Shown one piece after another: positions 27,004-36,253 of a stretch of 64,000 nucleotides of DNA (within the stretch, counting starts at the first letter, position 1; each line of letters starts with the position of its first letter). Source of the stretch: Cedecea neteri NBRC 105707 = ATCC 33855 (GTDB lineage: Bacteria; Pseudomonadota; Gammaproteobacteria; Enterobacterales; Enterobacteriaceae). The stretch is from NCBI RefSeq assembly GCF_001571265.1, contig NZ_BCTL01000034.1, positions 1 to 64,000 of the forward strand. Direction: 5' to 3'. The position numbers and the translations under genes are program-made. A model generated the notes under the pieces. It was given only the letters and a program-made list of their open reading frames with translations. It had not been told where the DNA came from and searched no databases.

Positions 27004-27321
27004 ATAAATCCCAAGCTGTAAAAGAGAAGAGTGCCAGCGAACGTGGCAAAAGGTATGCGATATTTTTATTTATTGGCGCGATGCGCTGCAGTGTGCGGCA
27101 GATATATTCTGCCGAATGCGGTAAATAAGAAAGGACTATTTGATAAGCGGTGAAAATGAAAATTAATTTGTCATTAACTTAGGCGTTAATTGTAAAAGCG
27201 CTGTAGTTTATTTTGTTATGGCAGAAAGATTATATTTCCCAAAGGCAAATTAAACGGTCTTTTTAAATTTAAGATAAATAACGCCAACGGTATTAAAAAC
27301 AGTCGGCGTTATTTTTGGACT
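27004..27321. other. Gene-free, AT-rich spacer between aer-like gene and pheP
   Basis: A 318-bp region upstream of the aer-like gene and downstream of pheP. Apart from the terminator-like hairpin at 27277-27313 and AT-rich promoter-like sequence, nothing was recognised. Confidence 0.5.
27277..27313 (-). terminator. Hairpin at the 3' end of pheP
   Basis: Perfect 9-bp arms AATAACGCC / GGCGTTATT with a 19-base interval that can pair further, located just beyond the pheP stop. T runs flank it on both strands (TTTTT on the + side). Confidence 0.55.
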
Positions 27322-28716
27322 TTAGCTGGCCTTGCGACGCAGCAGCTTAAAGGCGATAAACAGGAACACTATCCAGGCCGGCAGCAGCATCGCAGACAGA
27401 CGCATGCCGTCGATGGTGCACATCAGCCCCAGCACCATCATCATAAAGGCAATACACAGATAGTTGCCGAACGGGTACAGCAGCGCCTTGAAGCTGGTTT
27501 CATGCCCCTGGCTGCGCATTGCCCGGCGGAACTTAATGTGCGCCAGCGAGATCATGATCCAGTTCAGCAGCAGCGTTGCCACCACCAGCGCCATCAGCAG
27601 GCCAAAGGCCTCATGCGGCAGCAGGTAGTTTAAAACGACAACCAGCGAAGTGATTGCGCCAGACAGCAGCAGAGAATTCACCGGCACGCCGCCACGGCTG
27701 ACTTTCGCCAGGAATTTTGGCGCATTACGCTGCACGGACAACCCGAACAACATGCGGCTGTTGGAATACACGCCGCTGTTATAAACGGACAGCGAAGCCA
27801 CTAGAATCACAAAGTTGAGCGCCGAGGCGACGACGTTGCTGTTCAGTTCGTGGAAAATCATCACGAACGGGCTGCTGCTGGACTTAATTTCCAGCCACGG
27901 ATAGAGCGAAAGCAGCACCACCAGCGAGCCGATATAAAACAGCAGAATACGGTAAACCACCTGGTTAACCGCCTTCGGGATGGTGGTTTGCGGCGAGCGC
28001 GCTTCCGCCGCCGTAATGCCGATAAGCTCCAGCCCGCCGAACGAGAACATGATGACCGCCAGCGACAGAATCAGCCCGTGCCAGCCCGTGGCGAGGAAGC
28101 CGCCATGTTGCCAGAGGTTGCTGACGCTCGCACGTTCACCGCCGTGGCCGGAGGCCAGCAGCCAGATACCGAAGCCAATCATGCCGACAATCGCCAGCAC
28201 CTTAATAAGTGCAAACCAGAATTCCATCTCGCCATACAGGCGCACGTTCACCAGGTTCGCGGCGTTAATCACCACGAAGAACAGGGCCACCCACGTCCAG
28301 GTCGGCACGTCGGGGAACCAGTACTGCATATAAATGCCGCCGGCGGTCAGCTCCGCCATGCCGACCAGCACGAACATTACCCAATAGTTCCAGCCGGACA
28401 GGAAGCCAGCAAACGGCCCCCAATATTTATAAGCAAAATGGGAAAACGAACCAGAAACCGGCTCTTCAACCACCATTTCACCGAGCTGACGCATGATCAG
28501 AAACGCGATGATCCCCGCTACGCCGTAGCCCAGCAGGACGGCAGGCCCGGCCATTTGGATCGCCGGGCCAATGCCGAGAAAAAGTCCGGTGCCAATCGCG
28601 CCGCCCAGCGCAATCAGCTGAATATGGCGGTTCTGCAAGCCACGCTGTAATTGATGGCCATCCTCCGGCCCCGCATTCTGGCCCTGTGGCTCAGATGCGA
28701 CTGACGTGTTTTTCAC
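27322..28716 (-). CDS. pheP: Phenylalanine transporter PheP
   Basis: A 12-helix amino acid-polyamine-organocation permease that imports phenylalanine (and tyrosine less well) with protons. The 464-aa protein is nearly collinear with E. coli PheP: GLQNRHIQLIALGGAIGTG, MAGPAVLLGYGVAGIIAFLI and GGLELIGITAAEARSPQ, and SVYNSGVYSNSRMLFGLSVQ are all present. It is away from its E. coli neighbours. Its 266-bp upstream region, shared with the ABC importer operon, shows no clear TyrR box. Confidence 0.93.
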   Translation of the reverse strand: MKNTSVASEPQGQNAGPEDGHQLQRGLQNRHIQLIALGGAIGTGLFLGIGPAIQMAGPAVLLGYGVAGIIAFLIMRQLGEMVVEEPVSGSFSHFAYKYWGPFAGFLSGWNYWVMFVLVGMAELTAGGIYMQYWFPDVPTWTWVALFFVVINAANLVNVRLYGEMEFWFALIKVLAIVGMIGFGIWLLASGHGGERASVSNLWQHGGFLATGWHGLILSLAVIMFSFGGLELIGITAAEARSPQTTIPKAVNQVVYRILLFYIGSLVVLLSLYPWLEIKSSSSPFVMIFHELNSNVVASALNFVILVASLSVYNSGVYSNSRMLFGLSVQRNAPKFLAKVSRGGVPVNSLLLSGAITSLVVVLNYLLPHEAFGLLMALVVATLLLNWIMISLAHIKFRRAMRSQGHETSFKALLYPFGNYLCIAFMMMVLGLMCTIDGMRLSAMLLPAWIVFLFIAFKLLRRKAS

Positions 28717-28982
28717 GCCCTGCTCCTTTGTGATTTGTCAAAGGGGCACCTTTTAACACCTGAAGCCGAGAGTGGCAAGGAATGGTTACACTTCGAAAAT
28801 CCCCCTCCAGGAGTGTCAGGCAGACTCCCGCGCGCAGAACGGCTTCAGCACAAGTCATTCTCTTCACCCACGCAAAGGAACAAATCGCTATAAGGCATAG
28901 CTTTTCATTGTTAGACAGGCAGGATCGCGGCTTTTATCTTTCGTCATGATTTGTAAATTTTACAGCAAAAAATCTTGAGGGA

Positions 28983-30692
28983 ATGCTATTGGCCAGGTTA
29001 CTTGACGCATTACAAACAAAACCCACGCGCTTTCGCCTGGCTTTACAGGCAGCCCTGATTAGCAGCGTGGTGGTTTTCTCCGGCGCAGCAGCAGCCGATG
29101 ACATTTTAAAAGAAGGCATCACGCCCGCCACCGACGCGAGCCAGATCCCTGCCACCGCTAAGCTTCGCAAAGACACGGTTGTGGCCGGGATCTCCGAGCC
29201 GCAGGGTATCTTTAACCCTTACTTCTTCGTTAACGGCTGGGATGAAAACGTCACCAACGTCATTTTCTCGCGCCTGATTGACTGGGACAGCCACGGCAAC
29301 CTGGTCCCTGGCCTCGCCGCAAGCTGGACGGTCAGCCCGGACGGCAAGGTCTACACCATCAAGCTGCGCCCTGACCTGACCTTTAGCGACGGTTCTCCGC
29401 TCACCGCCGAAGACGTCGCGTTCACCCTCACCGTACTGTATGACCCGAAATATGACGGCGATACCGACATCACGCTGGCCAACATTGCAGGCGGCGCAGA
29501 TTACAAAGCCGGGAAAGCCGACAGCGTCAGCGGCCTGAAGGTTATTGACCCGCTTACGCTGCAGGTCACCACCACCCAACCGGGCGCAACCACGCTGGGC
29601 AAGATTGGCGGCCCGGTGCTGTCGAAGGCTTACTACGGCAAAGGCTACCAGCGCGGCAATCTGGACTACCTGCGCACCCTTCACGGCAAACCGCTGGGCA
29701 ACGGCCCTTATGTTTACGAGAAGTATATTCCGGGTCAGGAAATTCGCTTCCACGCCAACACCCATTTCTACCGCGGCACGCCGCCAACGCCGCGCTTTAT
29801 CTACCGCGTGACTAACCCGTCCACCAACTTCCAGCTGTTCCAGACCGGCGAGACGGATTACGACTCCTTTACCTCACGCCCGGACGATATCGAGCAGCTG
29901 AAACTGCTGGGCTTCGCCAATATCAACCTTTACGGCTCCAGCGACTACAGCAAGGTTGAATTCAACGTTCGCCGCCCGGCGCTGCAGGACGTAAAAGTTC
30001 GCCAGGCGCTGATCTACGGTCTGGATCGCCAGAAGTTGATCGACGTGGTGTACCAGGGCTACGGCACGGTCGCCAATGAACCGATCTCGCCGATCTCCTG
30101 GGCTTATAACCCGGAGGGCGTAAATCCGTATAAATTCGATCCTACGCAGGCGAAAAAGCTGCTGGATGAAGCGGGCTGGAAACCAGGCCCGGACGGCATC
30201 CGCGTGAAGGACGGCAAACGTCTGGAGCTGACGCTGCTGGTGAGCAAAAAAGTGCTGAACGACGCGCTGATCCCTATCGCTAAAGAGAACTGGCAGCAAA
30301 TTGGCGTGCTGCTGAAGCCGCAGGTCGTCGACTTCAATGCCCTGATGGCGCAGCGTAAAGCGGGCAACTACGATCTGGCCTCCTTTAGCACCAGCACCCT
30401 GAACGATCCGCACGACGGCGTCTGGGACTTCTACAGCAATGAAGCGAAGGCCTCCGGCTACAGCAATGCACAGGTCGATAAGCTGATAAACGAAGGCAAC
30501 GCCACGCTGGATGAAGAGAAGCGGAAAGCCATCTACCACGAGCTGTATAAAGTGCTGGCTGCGGATCCACCGGCGATTCTGCTCGGCAACCGAAAAATTC
30601 TGTCCGCCAGCAGCGCCCGCGTCACCGGCTTTAAGCCGGACATCTACAACGGCCTGACCGGCAGCCTGCCGGATGTGAAAATCGTTAAGTAA
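28983..30692 (+). CDS. Peptide-type ABC transporter substrate-binding protein (SBP family 5)
   Basis: A periplasmic binding protein of the DppA/OppA family, 569 aa. An unusually long basic N-region precedes the signal peptide core (LALQAALISSVVVFSGAAAA). The family 5 signature region is LVPGLAASWTVSPDGKVYTIKLR. GAGGGA at 28977-28982 abuts the ATG at 28983; an in-frame TTG at 28989 is better spaced and may be the true start. It heads a five-gene operon (SBP, two permeases, two ATPases). A hairpin after its stop probably keeps its level above that of the membrane parts. The ligand is unknown. Confidence 0.85.
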   Translation: MLLARLLDALQTKPTRFRLALQAALISSVVVFSGAAAADDILKEGITPATDASQIPATAKLRKDTVVAGISEPQGIFNPYFFVNGWDENVTNVIFSRLIDWDSHGNLVPGLAASWTVSPDGKVYTIKLRPDLTFSDGSPLTAEDVAFTLTVLYDPKYDGDTDITLANIAGGADYKAGKADSVSGLKVIDPLTLQVTTTQPGATTLGKIGGPVLSKAYYGKGYQRGNLDYLRTLHGKPLGNGPYVYEKYIPGQEIRFHANTHFYRGTPPTPRFIYRVTNPSTNFQLFQTGETDYDSFTSRPDDIEQLKLLGFANINLYGSSDYSKVEFNVRRPALQDVKVRQALIYGLDRQKLIDVVYQGYGTVANEPISPISWAYNPEGVNPYKFDPTQAKKLLDEAGWKPGPDGIRVKDGKRLELTLLVSKKVLNDALIPIAKENWQQIGVLLKPQVVDFNALMAQRKAGNYDLASFSTSTLNDPHDGVWDFYSNEAKASGYSNAQVDKLINEGNATLDEEKRKAIYHELYKVLAADPPAILLGNRKILSASSARVTGFKPDIYNGLTGSLPDVKIVK

Positions 30693-30705
30693 TGCAGTAA
30701 ACCTC

Positions 30706-30733
30706 GCCGTCGCCCTTTTACCGGGGCGTCGGC
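30706..30733 (+). terminator. Intercistronic hairpin after the substrate-binding protein gene
   Basis: Arms GCCGTCGCCC and GGGCGTCGGC (9 of 10 paired) around TTTTACCG, in the 53-bp gap before the first permease. It has no T run. Such hairpins protect the upstream message and reduce downstream expression in binding-protein operons. Confidence 0.6.
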
Positions 30734-30745
30734 AGTGAGAACGTA

Positions 30746-31705
30746 ATGAAAAATTTTATTCTGCGCCGCCTGCTGCAAACCCTGCCGATGCTGCTGCTCG
30801 CCTCGTTTATTATCTTTATGCTGTTCGCGAAAACCCCCGGTGATTTTATCGACGGCAATATCACGCTGACAGCCGCCCGCGTCGCCGAGCTAAAGGCCAT
30901 TTACGGCCTCGACCAGCCGCTGTTCACCCGCTATATCCACTGGCTTGGTCAGCTCATGACCGGTAACTTAGGCTTCTCTTTGCAGTACCAAATTCCCGTT
31001 AGCCAGTTGCTGAACCAGTACATCTGGAACTCTTTCCTGCTGGCCTCTATCGCGCTGGTGTTTTACTGGGGCATTGGCCTAGCGGTGGGCATTGTCTCGG
31101 CCATGAAGCCCAACTCGCTTTTTGACCACCTGGTCAGCGTGCTGGTGTTCGCCGCCATGTCTTTCCCGACCTTTTTCCTCTGCCTGCTGCTGATCAAATG
31201 GTTCGCGGTGGATCTGCACTGGCTGCCGGTCGGCGGCATGACCAATACCGGCAGCGACGCCACCGGCTGGGCCTACGTAGTGCAGGTTGCCGCCCACCTG
31301 GTGCTGCCCGTACTCGCGCTGGTGATGCTGCAGGCGGGCAGCCTGACGCGCTACTTCCGCGCCAGCATGCTGGACGTGGTGAAAATGGACTTTATCCGCA
31401 CCGCCCGCGCCAAGGGGTTGCGGGAACGTACAGTGATCCTGAAGCACGCCCTGCGCAACGCACTGCTGCCGATCATCACCCTGCTGGGCTTTGAGCTGCC
31501 TGGGCTGTTTTCAGGCGCAATCATCACCGAGAAAGTCTTTAACTGGCCGGGCGCGGGCCACATTCATATTGATTCACTCGCCGCCCGTGATTACCCGGTG
31601 CTGATGGGCTTCACGCTGTTTTTGGCGGGGCTGACAATCCTCGGAAACCTGATTGCCGATGTGCTTTACGCGTGGGCCGACCCGCGCATTCGTGTGAGGT
31701 CGTGA
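30746..31705 (+). CDS. ABC transporter permease, DppB/OppB type
   Basis: An inner-membrane permease of 319 aa with six helices and the BPD-transport-1 domain. The N-terminal segment (MKNFILRRLLQTLPMLLLASFIIF) and the EAA-like loop TARAKGLRERTVILKHALRNALLPI are typical of DppB/OppB. It pairs with the next gene to form the channel. Its TGA overlaps the ATG of the following permease (TGATG), which shows translational coupling. Confidence 0.9.
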   Translation: MKNFILRRLLQTLPMLLLASFIIFMLFAKTPGDFIDGNITLTAARVAELKAIYGLDQPLFTRYIHWLGQLMTGNLGFSLQYQIPVSQLLNQYIWNSFLLASIALVFYWGIGLAVGIVSAMKPNSLFDHLVSVLVFAAMSFPTFFLCLLLIKWFAVDLHWLPVGGMTNTGSDATGWAYVVQVAAHLVLPVLALVMLQAGSLTRYFRASMLDVVKMDFIRTARAKGLRERTVILKHALRNALLPIITLLGFELPGLFSGAIITEKVFNWPGAGHIHIDSLAARDYPVLMGFTLFLAGLTILGNLIADVLYAWADPRIRVRS

Positions 31706-32652
31706 TGCTCAGTTCTCTGTTTTCTACCAACCGCCGCCTGCGCAAGGCGGAAATCCCGGCGCTGGCCCAGGTCACGCCTTCACCCTGGCGCCAGGCCTGG
31801 CAGGCGCTGAAGCGCAACCATCTGGCGATGTTCTGCCTGATTCTGTTGATTGTGATGGCGGTGTGGTGCGCGTTTGGGCCACTCTGGTCACCGTGGAAAG
31901 ACGACGCCACCGACGCCCTGATGATCAACAAACCGCCGGGCGAAATACACTGGCTGGGCACCGACTTCCTCGGACGCGACGTCTATACCCGCCTGCTGCT
32001 GGCCGGGCGCATCTCGTTAATCATCGGCCTGTTGACTATGCTGCTGTCGGTCACCCTCGGCTACCTGCTCGGTGCGGTTTCCGGCTACCTGGGCGGCTGG
32101 ACCGATAAGCTGATTATGCGCCTGGCAGATCTGGTGATGACTATTCCGAGCCTGCCGCTGCTGATCGTCGCGGGCGCGATGCTGTCAGAGCTCGACTTCT
32201 CGCCGGACTCGCGTATTTACATGGTGGTTATCATGCTCAGCCTGCTGGAGTGGCCGAAGCTGGCGCGCCTGGTGCGCGGGCAAATCCTCTCCCTGCGCGA
32301 ACGCGACTTTATGCTGGCGACTCGCGTGCTCGGCCTATCCGCCCGCCGTCGCCTGTTCGGCCACCTGCTGCCGAACACCATTCCAATTTTGGTGGTCATG
32401 GCCACCATGGCGGTGGCAAACGCTATTCTGATGGAGTCGGCGCTGAGCTACCTCGGCCTCGGCGTTGTGCCGCCCACCCCTTCCTGGGGCAATATGATGG
32501 ACAGCGCCAACAGCCTGATCGACTTCCAGCGCCGCCCTTGGCTGTGGATGCCGCCGGGAATAGCCATTTTTATCACCGTGATCGCGATTAACGTGCTGGG
32601 CGACGGCCTGCGCGATGCGCTGGATCCGAAAATGAAGCGAGGCGCGAAATGA
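31705..32652 (+). CDS. ABC transporter permease, DppC/OppC type
   Basis: A 315-aa partner permease with the DppC-type N-terminus (PWRQAWQALKRNHLAMFCLILL), the conserved GTDFLGRDVYTRLLLAGRISL segment and an EAA-like loop (ATRVLGLSARRRLFGHLLPNTIPI). ATG 31705 is chosen because it overlaps the upstream stop; an open extension to 31672 is unsupported. It overlaps the next ATPase gene by 4 bases (ATGA). It forms the channel with the preceding permease. Confidence 0.9.
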   Translation: MLSSLFSTNRRLRKAEIPALAQVTPSPWRQAWQALKRNHLAMFCLILLIVMAVWCAFGPLWSPWKDDATDALMINKPPGEIHWLGTDFLGRDVYTRLLLAGRISLIIGLLTMLLSVTLGYLLGAVSGYLGGWTDKLIMRLADLVMTIPSLPLLIVAGAMLSELDFSPDSRIYMVVIMLSLLEWPKLARLVRGQILSLRERDFMLATRVLGLSARRRLFGHLLPNTIPILVVMATMAVANAILMESALSYLGLGVVPPTPSWGNMMDSANSLIDFQRRPWLWMPPGIAIFITVIAINVLGDGLRDALDPKMKRGAK

Positions 32653-33629
32653 ACGAAGCGCTGATTGAGTTTAATAACCTCTCCCTCTCCTTTGCCGGAG
32701 AACAGGGCCGCGTGCGCGCCGTGCAGGACGTGTCGTTTACCGTTCGCGCCGGGCAAACCGTTGGCGTCGTCGGCGAGTCCGGCTGCGGCAAAAGCGTGAC
32801 CGCCATGTCGCTAATGGGCTTACTCCATCCACAGGCCGCGCGGATTGACGGCGGCGAGATCCTCTTTCAGGGGAAAAACCTGCTGGGGCTTAAGCCTGCG
32901 CAAATGGCAGATTTACGCGGCAACGAGCTGGCGATGATTTTCCAGGAGCCGATGACCGCCCTGAATCCGGTGCTGACCATCGGCGATCAGCTGTGCGAAC
33001 CGCTGATCCATCATCGCGGGGAAACGCCGAAAGCCGCCTGGCACCTGGCGACACAAATGCTGACCAACGTCGGGCTGGCGCGAGCGGAGAGCCTGATGGC
33101 CAGCTATCCGCATCAGCTTTCCGGCGGCATGTTGCAGCGGGTGATGATCGCCATGGCGCTTAGCTGCCGGCCAAAACTGCTGATTGCCGATGAGCCCACC
33201 ACGGCGCTGGACGTGACCGTTCAGGCTCAGATCCTCTGCCTGCTGCGGGATCAGGCACGCCAGCACCACATGGCGCTGATGCTGATCACCCACGATCTCG
33301 GCGTTATCGCCCAAATGGCGGAACACGTCGTGGTGATGTACGCCGGGCGCATCGTCGAGCAGGGGCCAACGGCTGAAGTACTCCGCCATCCGCTGCACCC
33401 GTATACCAAAGGGCTGATCGCTTCCCGACCAGTCCCCGGCGAGCGCCGCCGCAGGCTCTATTCGATCCCCGGCCAGGTGCCCGATTTAGCCGCCCTGCCG
33501 CCTTACTGCGCTTTTACCGATCGCTGCGAGCGCGCTACCGATCGCTGCCGCCAGGGCATTCCGGCGCTGCTCGGCCAGCAGCGACAGGCGGCCTGTTTCT
33601 ACAGTGAGTTAGCGGAGTCCGTATCGTGA
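32649..33629 (+). CDS. ABC transporter ATP-binding protein, DppD/OppD type
   Basis: A 326-aa nucleotide-binding subunit. It has Walker [10 protein letters not shown]-loop [14 protein letters not shown], signature [12 protein letters not shown], Walker [13 protein letters not shown] and the H-loop in [10 protein letters not shown]. The C-terminal oligopeptide/dipeptide extension carries Cys residues ([16 protein letters not shown]), which in the family can bind a 4Fe-4S cluster. It overlaps both neighbours by 4 bases, so the four membrane and ATPase genes are translated as a coupled unit. Confidence 0.92.
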   Translation: MNEALIEFNNLSLSFAGEQGRVRAVQDVSFTVRAGQTVGVVGESGCGKSVTAMSLMGLLHPQAARIDGGEILFQGKNLLGLKPAQMADLRGNELAMIFQEPMTALNPVLTIGDQLCEPLIHHRGETPKAAWHLATQMLTNVGLARAESLMASYPHQLSGGMLQRVMIAMALSCRPKLLIADEPTTALDVTVQAQILCLLRDQARQHHMALMLITHDLGVIAQMAEHVVVMYAGRIVEQGPTAEVLRHPLHPYTKGLIASRPVPGERRRRLYSIPGQVPDLAALPPYCAFTDRCERATDRCRQGIPALLGQQRQAACFYSELAESVS

Positions 33630-34591
33630 ACAATCAGTACGTTATTGAAGTCGAAGGACTCAAAAAACACTTCCCGCTGCGTGACGGGCTGTTTGGCCAG
33701 CAAACCGGCGAGCTGCGCGCGGTCGACGGCGTCAGCTTTAACATTCGCCAGGGCACGATTTTCGGCCTGGTAGGCGAGTCCGGCAGCGGGAAAACCACCG
33801 TCGGGCGCACCCTGCTCGGCCTGTATGACAAAACCGCCGGCAGCGTGAAGTATCGCGGCAAAGAGCTGAGCGAGCTGAGCGCCAAAGAGTCGCAGGCGCT
33901 GCGGCCTAAAATTCAGCTCGTCTTTCAGGATCCTTATAGTTCGCTAAACCCGCGCATCCGCGTAGGAGACGCCATTGGCGAAGCGATGCTGGAGCACAAG
34001 CTTTGTACCCGCGCCGAGCTGCGGGACAAAGTGTTGGAAGTGATGAAGATTTGCGGCCTGGCGCCTCAGCATTACAACCGCTTCCCGCATGAGTTTTCCG
34101 GCGGCCAGCGCCAGCGCATTGGCATCGCACGCGCGCTGATCCTTAACCCCGATTTTATTATCGCGGACGAACCGATCTCGGCGCTCGACGTTTCCATTCA
34201 GGCGCAGATCATCAATCTGTTTTCCGATCTGCGTGACGAACGCGGCGTAACGTTCCTGTTTATCTCGCACGATCTCGGCGTGGTGGAACACCTGTGCGAC
34301 GACGTGGCGGTGATGTATCTCGGCCAGTTGGTGGAAACCGCCAGCCGCGACGTGCTATTCAGCCAGCCTCTGCACCCGTATACTCAGGCGCTGCTGGCCG
34401 CGGTCCCGACGCTGGATCCGAGCAGCGAGCCGGTGGCAGCCATTCAGGGCGAAATCCCCGATCCTTCGCGCCCACCTTCCGGCTGCCGCTTCTCCTCTCG
34501 CTGCCCGCTGGTCACCGACCGCTGCCGCCAGGAAGTCCCCGCGCTGCGTGAAGTGGGCAACGCTCACCGCGTCGCGTGCCATTTGGTTTAG
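33626..34591 (+). CDS. ABC transporter ATP-binding protein, DppF/OppF type
   Basis: The second nucleotide-binding subunit, 321 aa. Walker A is GESGSGKTT, Q-loop LVFQDPYSSLNPR, signature FSGGQRQRIGIARAL, Walker B FIIADEPISALD, with an H-loop in FISHDLGVVEH. The C-terminal Cys cluster is GCRFSSRCPLVTDRCR. It closes the operon, and its stop is 9 bp from the stop of the convergent PvdE-like gene, with no terminator between. The full set (SBP-B-C-D-F) predicts import of a peptide, opine, nickel-chelate or similar ligand. Confidence 0.92.
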   Translation: MNNQYVIEVEGLKKHFPLRDGLFGQQTGELRAVDGVSFNIRQGTIFGLVGESGSGKTTVGRTLLGLYDKTAGSVKYRGKELSELSAKESQALRPKIQLVFQDPYSSLNPRIRVGDAIGEAMLEHKLCTRAELRDKVLEVMKICGLAPQHYNRFPHEFSGGQRQRIGIARALILNPDFIIADEPISALDVSIQAQIINLFSDLRDERGVTFLFISHDLGVVEHLCDDVAVMYLGQLVETASRDVLFSQPLHPYTQALLAAVPTLDPSSEPVAAIQGEIPDPSRPPSGCRFSSRCPLVTDRCRQEVPALREVGNAHRVACHLV

Positions 34592-34600
34592 ATCTGCACT

Positions 34601-36220
34601 TCAGGCAGACAGCGGCCTGACCACGCTGTCTGCTACCACTTTCCCGGACTCCAGCTTAATTAACCTGTCCGCCAGCGGGAAATATCGGTCGTCGTGGGTA
34701 ATGGCGAGCACCGTTTTTCCCTCCGCTTTTAACATCGGCAGCAGCACTTTATAGAACACCTCTTTAAAGCCGGGATCCTGGTCCGCCGCCCACTCGTCAA
34801 ACAGATAAAAAGGCCGGTTCTCCAGCCAGGCCTGCAGCAGCGCGAGGCGTTTACGCTGCCCCTGAGAAAGCGCGGTGGTTGAGAAACGCCCGTCGCGGAA
34901 GGCCACTTTGTGGTCGAGCTTCAGCAGGTGCAGCAGTTTGTCCACCTGGCCCGCCGTGCGCTCGTGGACGTTATCCACATCATCAAACAGGAAGAAATCA
35001 TTGAACACTGCAGCGAAGTGCTGGCGGTAGATTTCACGCTGTTCCGCGGTAACCGGCATGCCGTTAAGCCTGATTTCACCGCTGTCCGGCGGGTAGAGGC
35101 CAACCAGCAAATTTGCCAGCGTGGTTTTCCCGCTGCCGTTGCCGCCCACCAAAAAGATCAGCTCGCCCTTGGTAAAGCGAAGATCAAGCGGCCCGAGGGT
35201 AAAACGTTCGCCCTCTTCGCCCTGATACTCGTAGCGAATGTCCGTCAGCTCGAGGCTGTCGAAATGGGGCGGCCTTTTCAGCGGCAGCAGCTTCTCCTGC
35301 GGCAGATCGGCTTTAAGCTGGGCGATTCGCTGGAGCGCGATACGGGCGCTGGTCAGCGTTGGTAAGGCCGAGAGCACGCCTTCGACCGGCACAATCATGT
35401 ACAGAAAAATCATCGTGTAGCCGGTCATCACCGCCGTACTGAGCGCCAGAGACTCCCGCAGCCAATAAAGCACCACGCCGATAAACGCGAAGAACAGCAC
35501 GCTGCCCCAGCTTTTCGCCAGACCATAAAACACATACCCGCGAGTGCGTTCGAGGCGAACCGCCTCGATGTTCTCGCTCAGCGGGCCGTCGACGAAATGC
35601 CGCCTGCGCGGCGGATTCAGGCGAAACTCACGCCCGCCGTCGAACAGTTTCTTACACTGGGCAATCAGCGTATCTTCCCGCTGCCGCGAGCTACGCAGCA
35701 GCCCCAGCGCTTTGTCGTGGGCGGCTCGATAGCCCATTGCGCCCAGGCCAAGCACCAGCAGCGCCAGCAGCAAAACCTGCCACGACAGCGTGCCGAGGTA
35801 GAAAAGGCAGCCGACAATCGCCGCCCCATAGATAAGCAGCCCCGGCAGGCTGACAAAAAAGACCACCAGCGTGTCGAGATCCTGCGTAAGTATCGAAACG
35901 GCCTTCGCCATGCCGGTTTTCTCCAACTGCGCCCAGGCAGTTTCACTGACGTGGTTCACCACATCTTTACGCAGTGTGGCCTTCACTTTTTGCCCGAGCC
36001 ACATAAACAGCGTTTCGGCCAGTACGCGAGTGCTCAGCATTAACGCGGCCAACAAAACAAACTTCAGAGCCACATCGGCCAGCCCGTCGGGCGGCAACGT
36101 CAGGCTATGGTTGATCACCGCCAGCAGCGAGGCGTTGCTTAACCCACTGACCACGCTGGCGAACGCCGCCAGCACCAGCCAGCCGCCCACCAGGCGGAAC
36201 AGCATCATTAACAGAGACAT
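34601..36220 (-). CDS. PvdE/SyrD-type cyclic peptide (siderophore) ABC exporter
   Basis: A 539-aa half-transporter with six membrane helices (residues 1-290) fused to an ATPase. Walker A is VGGNGSGKTT, signature LSQGQRKRLALL, Walker B FYLFDEWAADQDP. The DEWAADQDP form of Walker B is characteristic of the PvdE/SyrD/cyclic peptide exporter group. It is the last gene of the siderophore operon, 33 bp after the FhuB-like gene. It might export a recycled siderophore from the cytoplasm after iron removal. No siderophore synthetase is encoded in this window. Confidence 0.85.
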   Translation of the reverse strand: MSLLMMLFRLVGGWLVLAAFASVVSGLSNASLLAVINHSLTLPPDGLADVALKFVLLAALMLSTRVLAETLFMWLGQKVKATLRKDVVNHVSETAWAQLEKTGMAKAVSILTQDLDTLVVFFVSLPGLLIYGAAIVGCLFYLGTLSWQVLLLALLVLGLGAMGYRAAHDKALGLLRSSRQREDTLIAQCKKLFDGGREFRLNPPRRRHFVDGPLSENIEAVRLERTRGYVFYGLAKSWGSVLFFAFIGVVLYWLRESLALSTAVMTGYTMIFLYMIVPVEGVLSALPTLTSARIALQRIAQLKADLPQEKLLPLKRPPHFDSLELTDIRYEYQGEEGERFTLGPLDLRFTKGELIFLVGGNGSGKTTLANLLVGLYPPDSGEIRLNGMPVTAEQREIYRQHFAAVFNDFFLFDDVDNVHERTAGQVDKLLHLLKLDHKVAFRDGRFSTTALSQGQRKRLALLQAWLENRPFYLFDEWAADQDPGFKEVFYKVLLPMLKAEGKTVLAITHDDRYFPLADRLIKLESGKVVADSVVRPLSA

Positions 36221-36253
36221 TGTTGCTTCCTTTTCGACATTACTCTTCCGGCG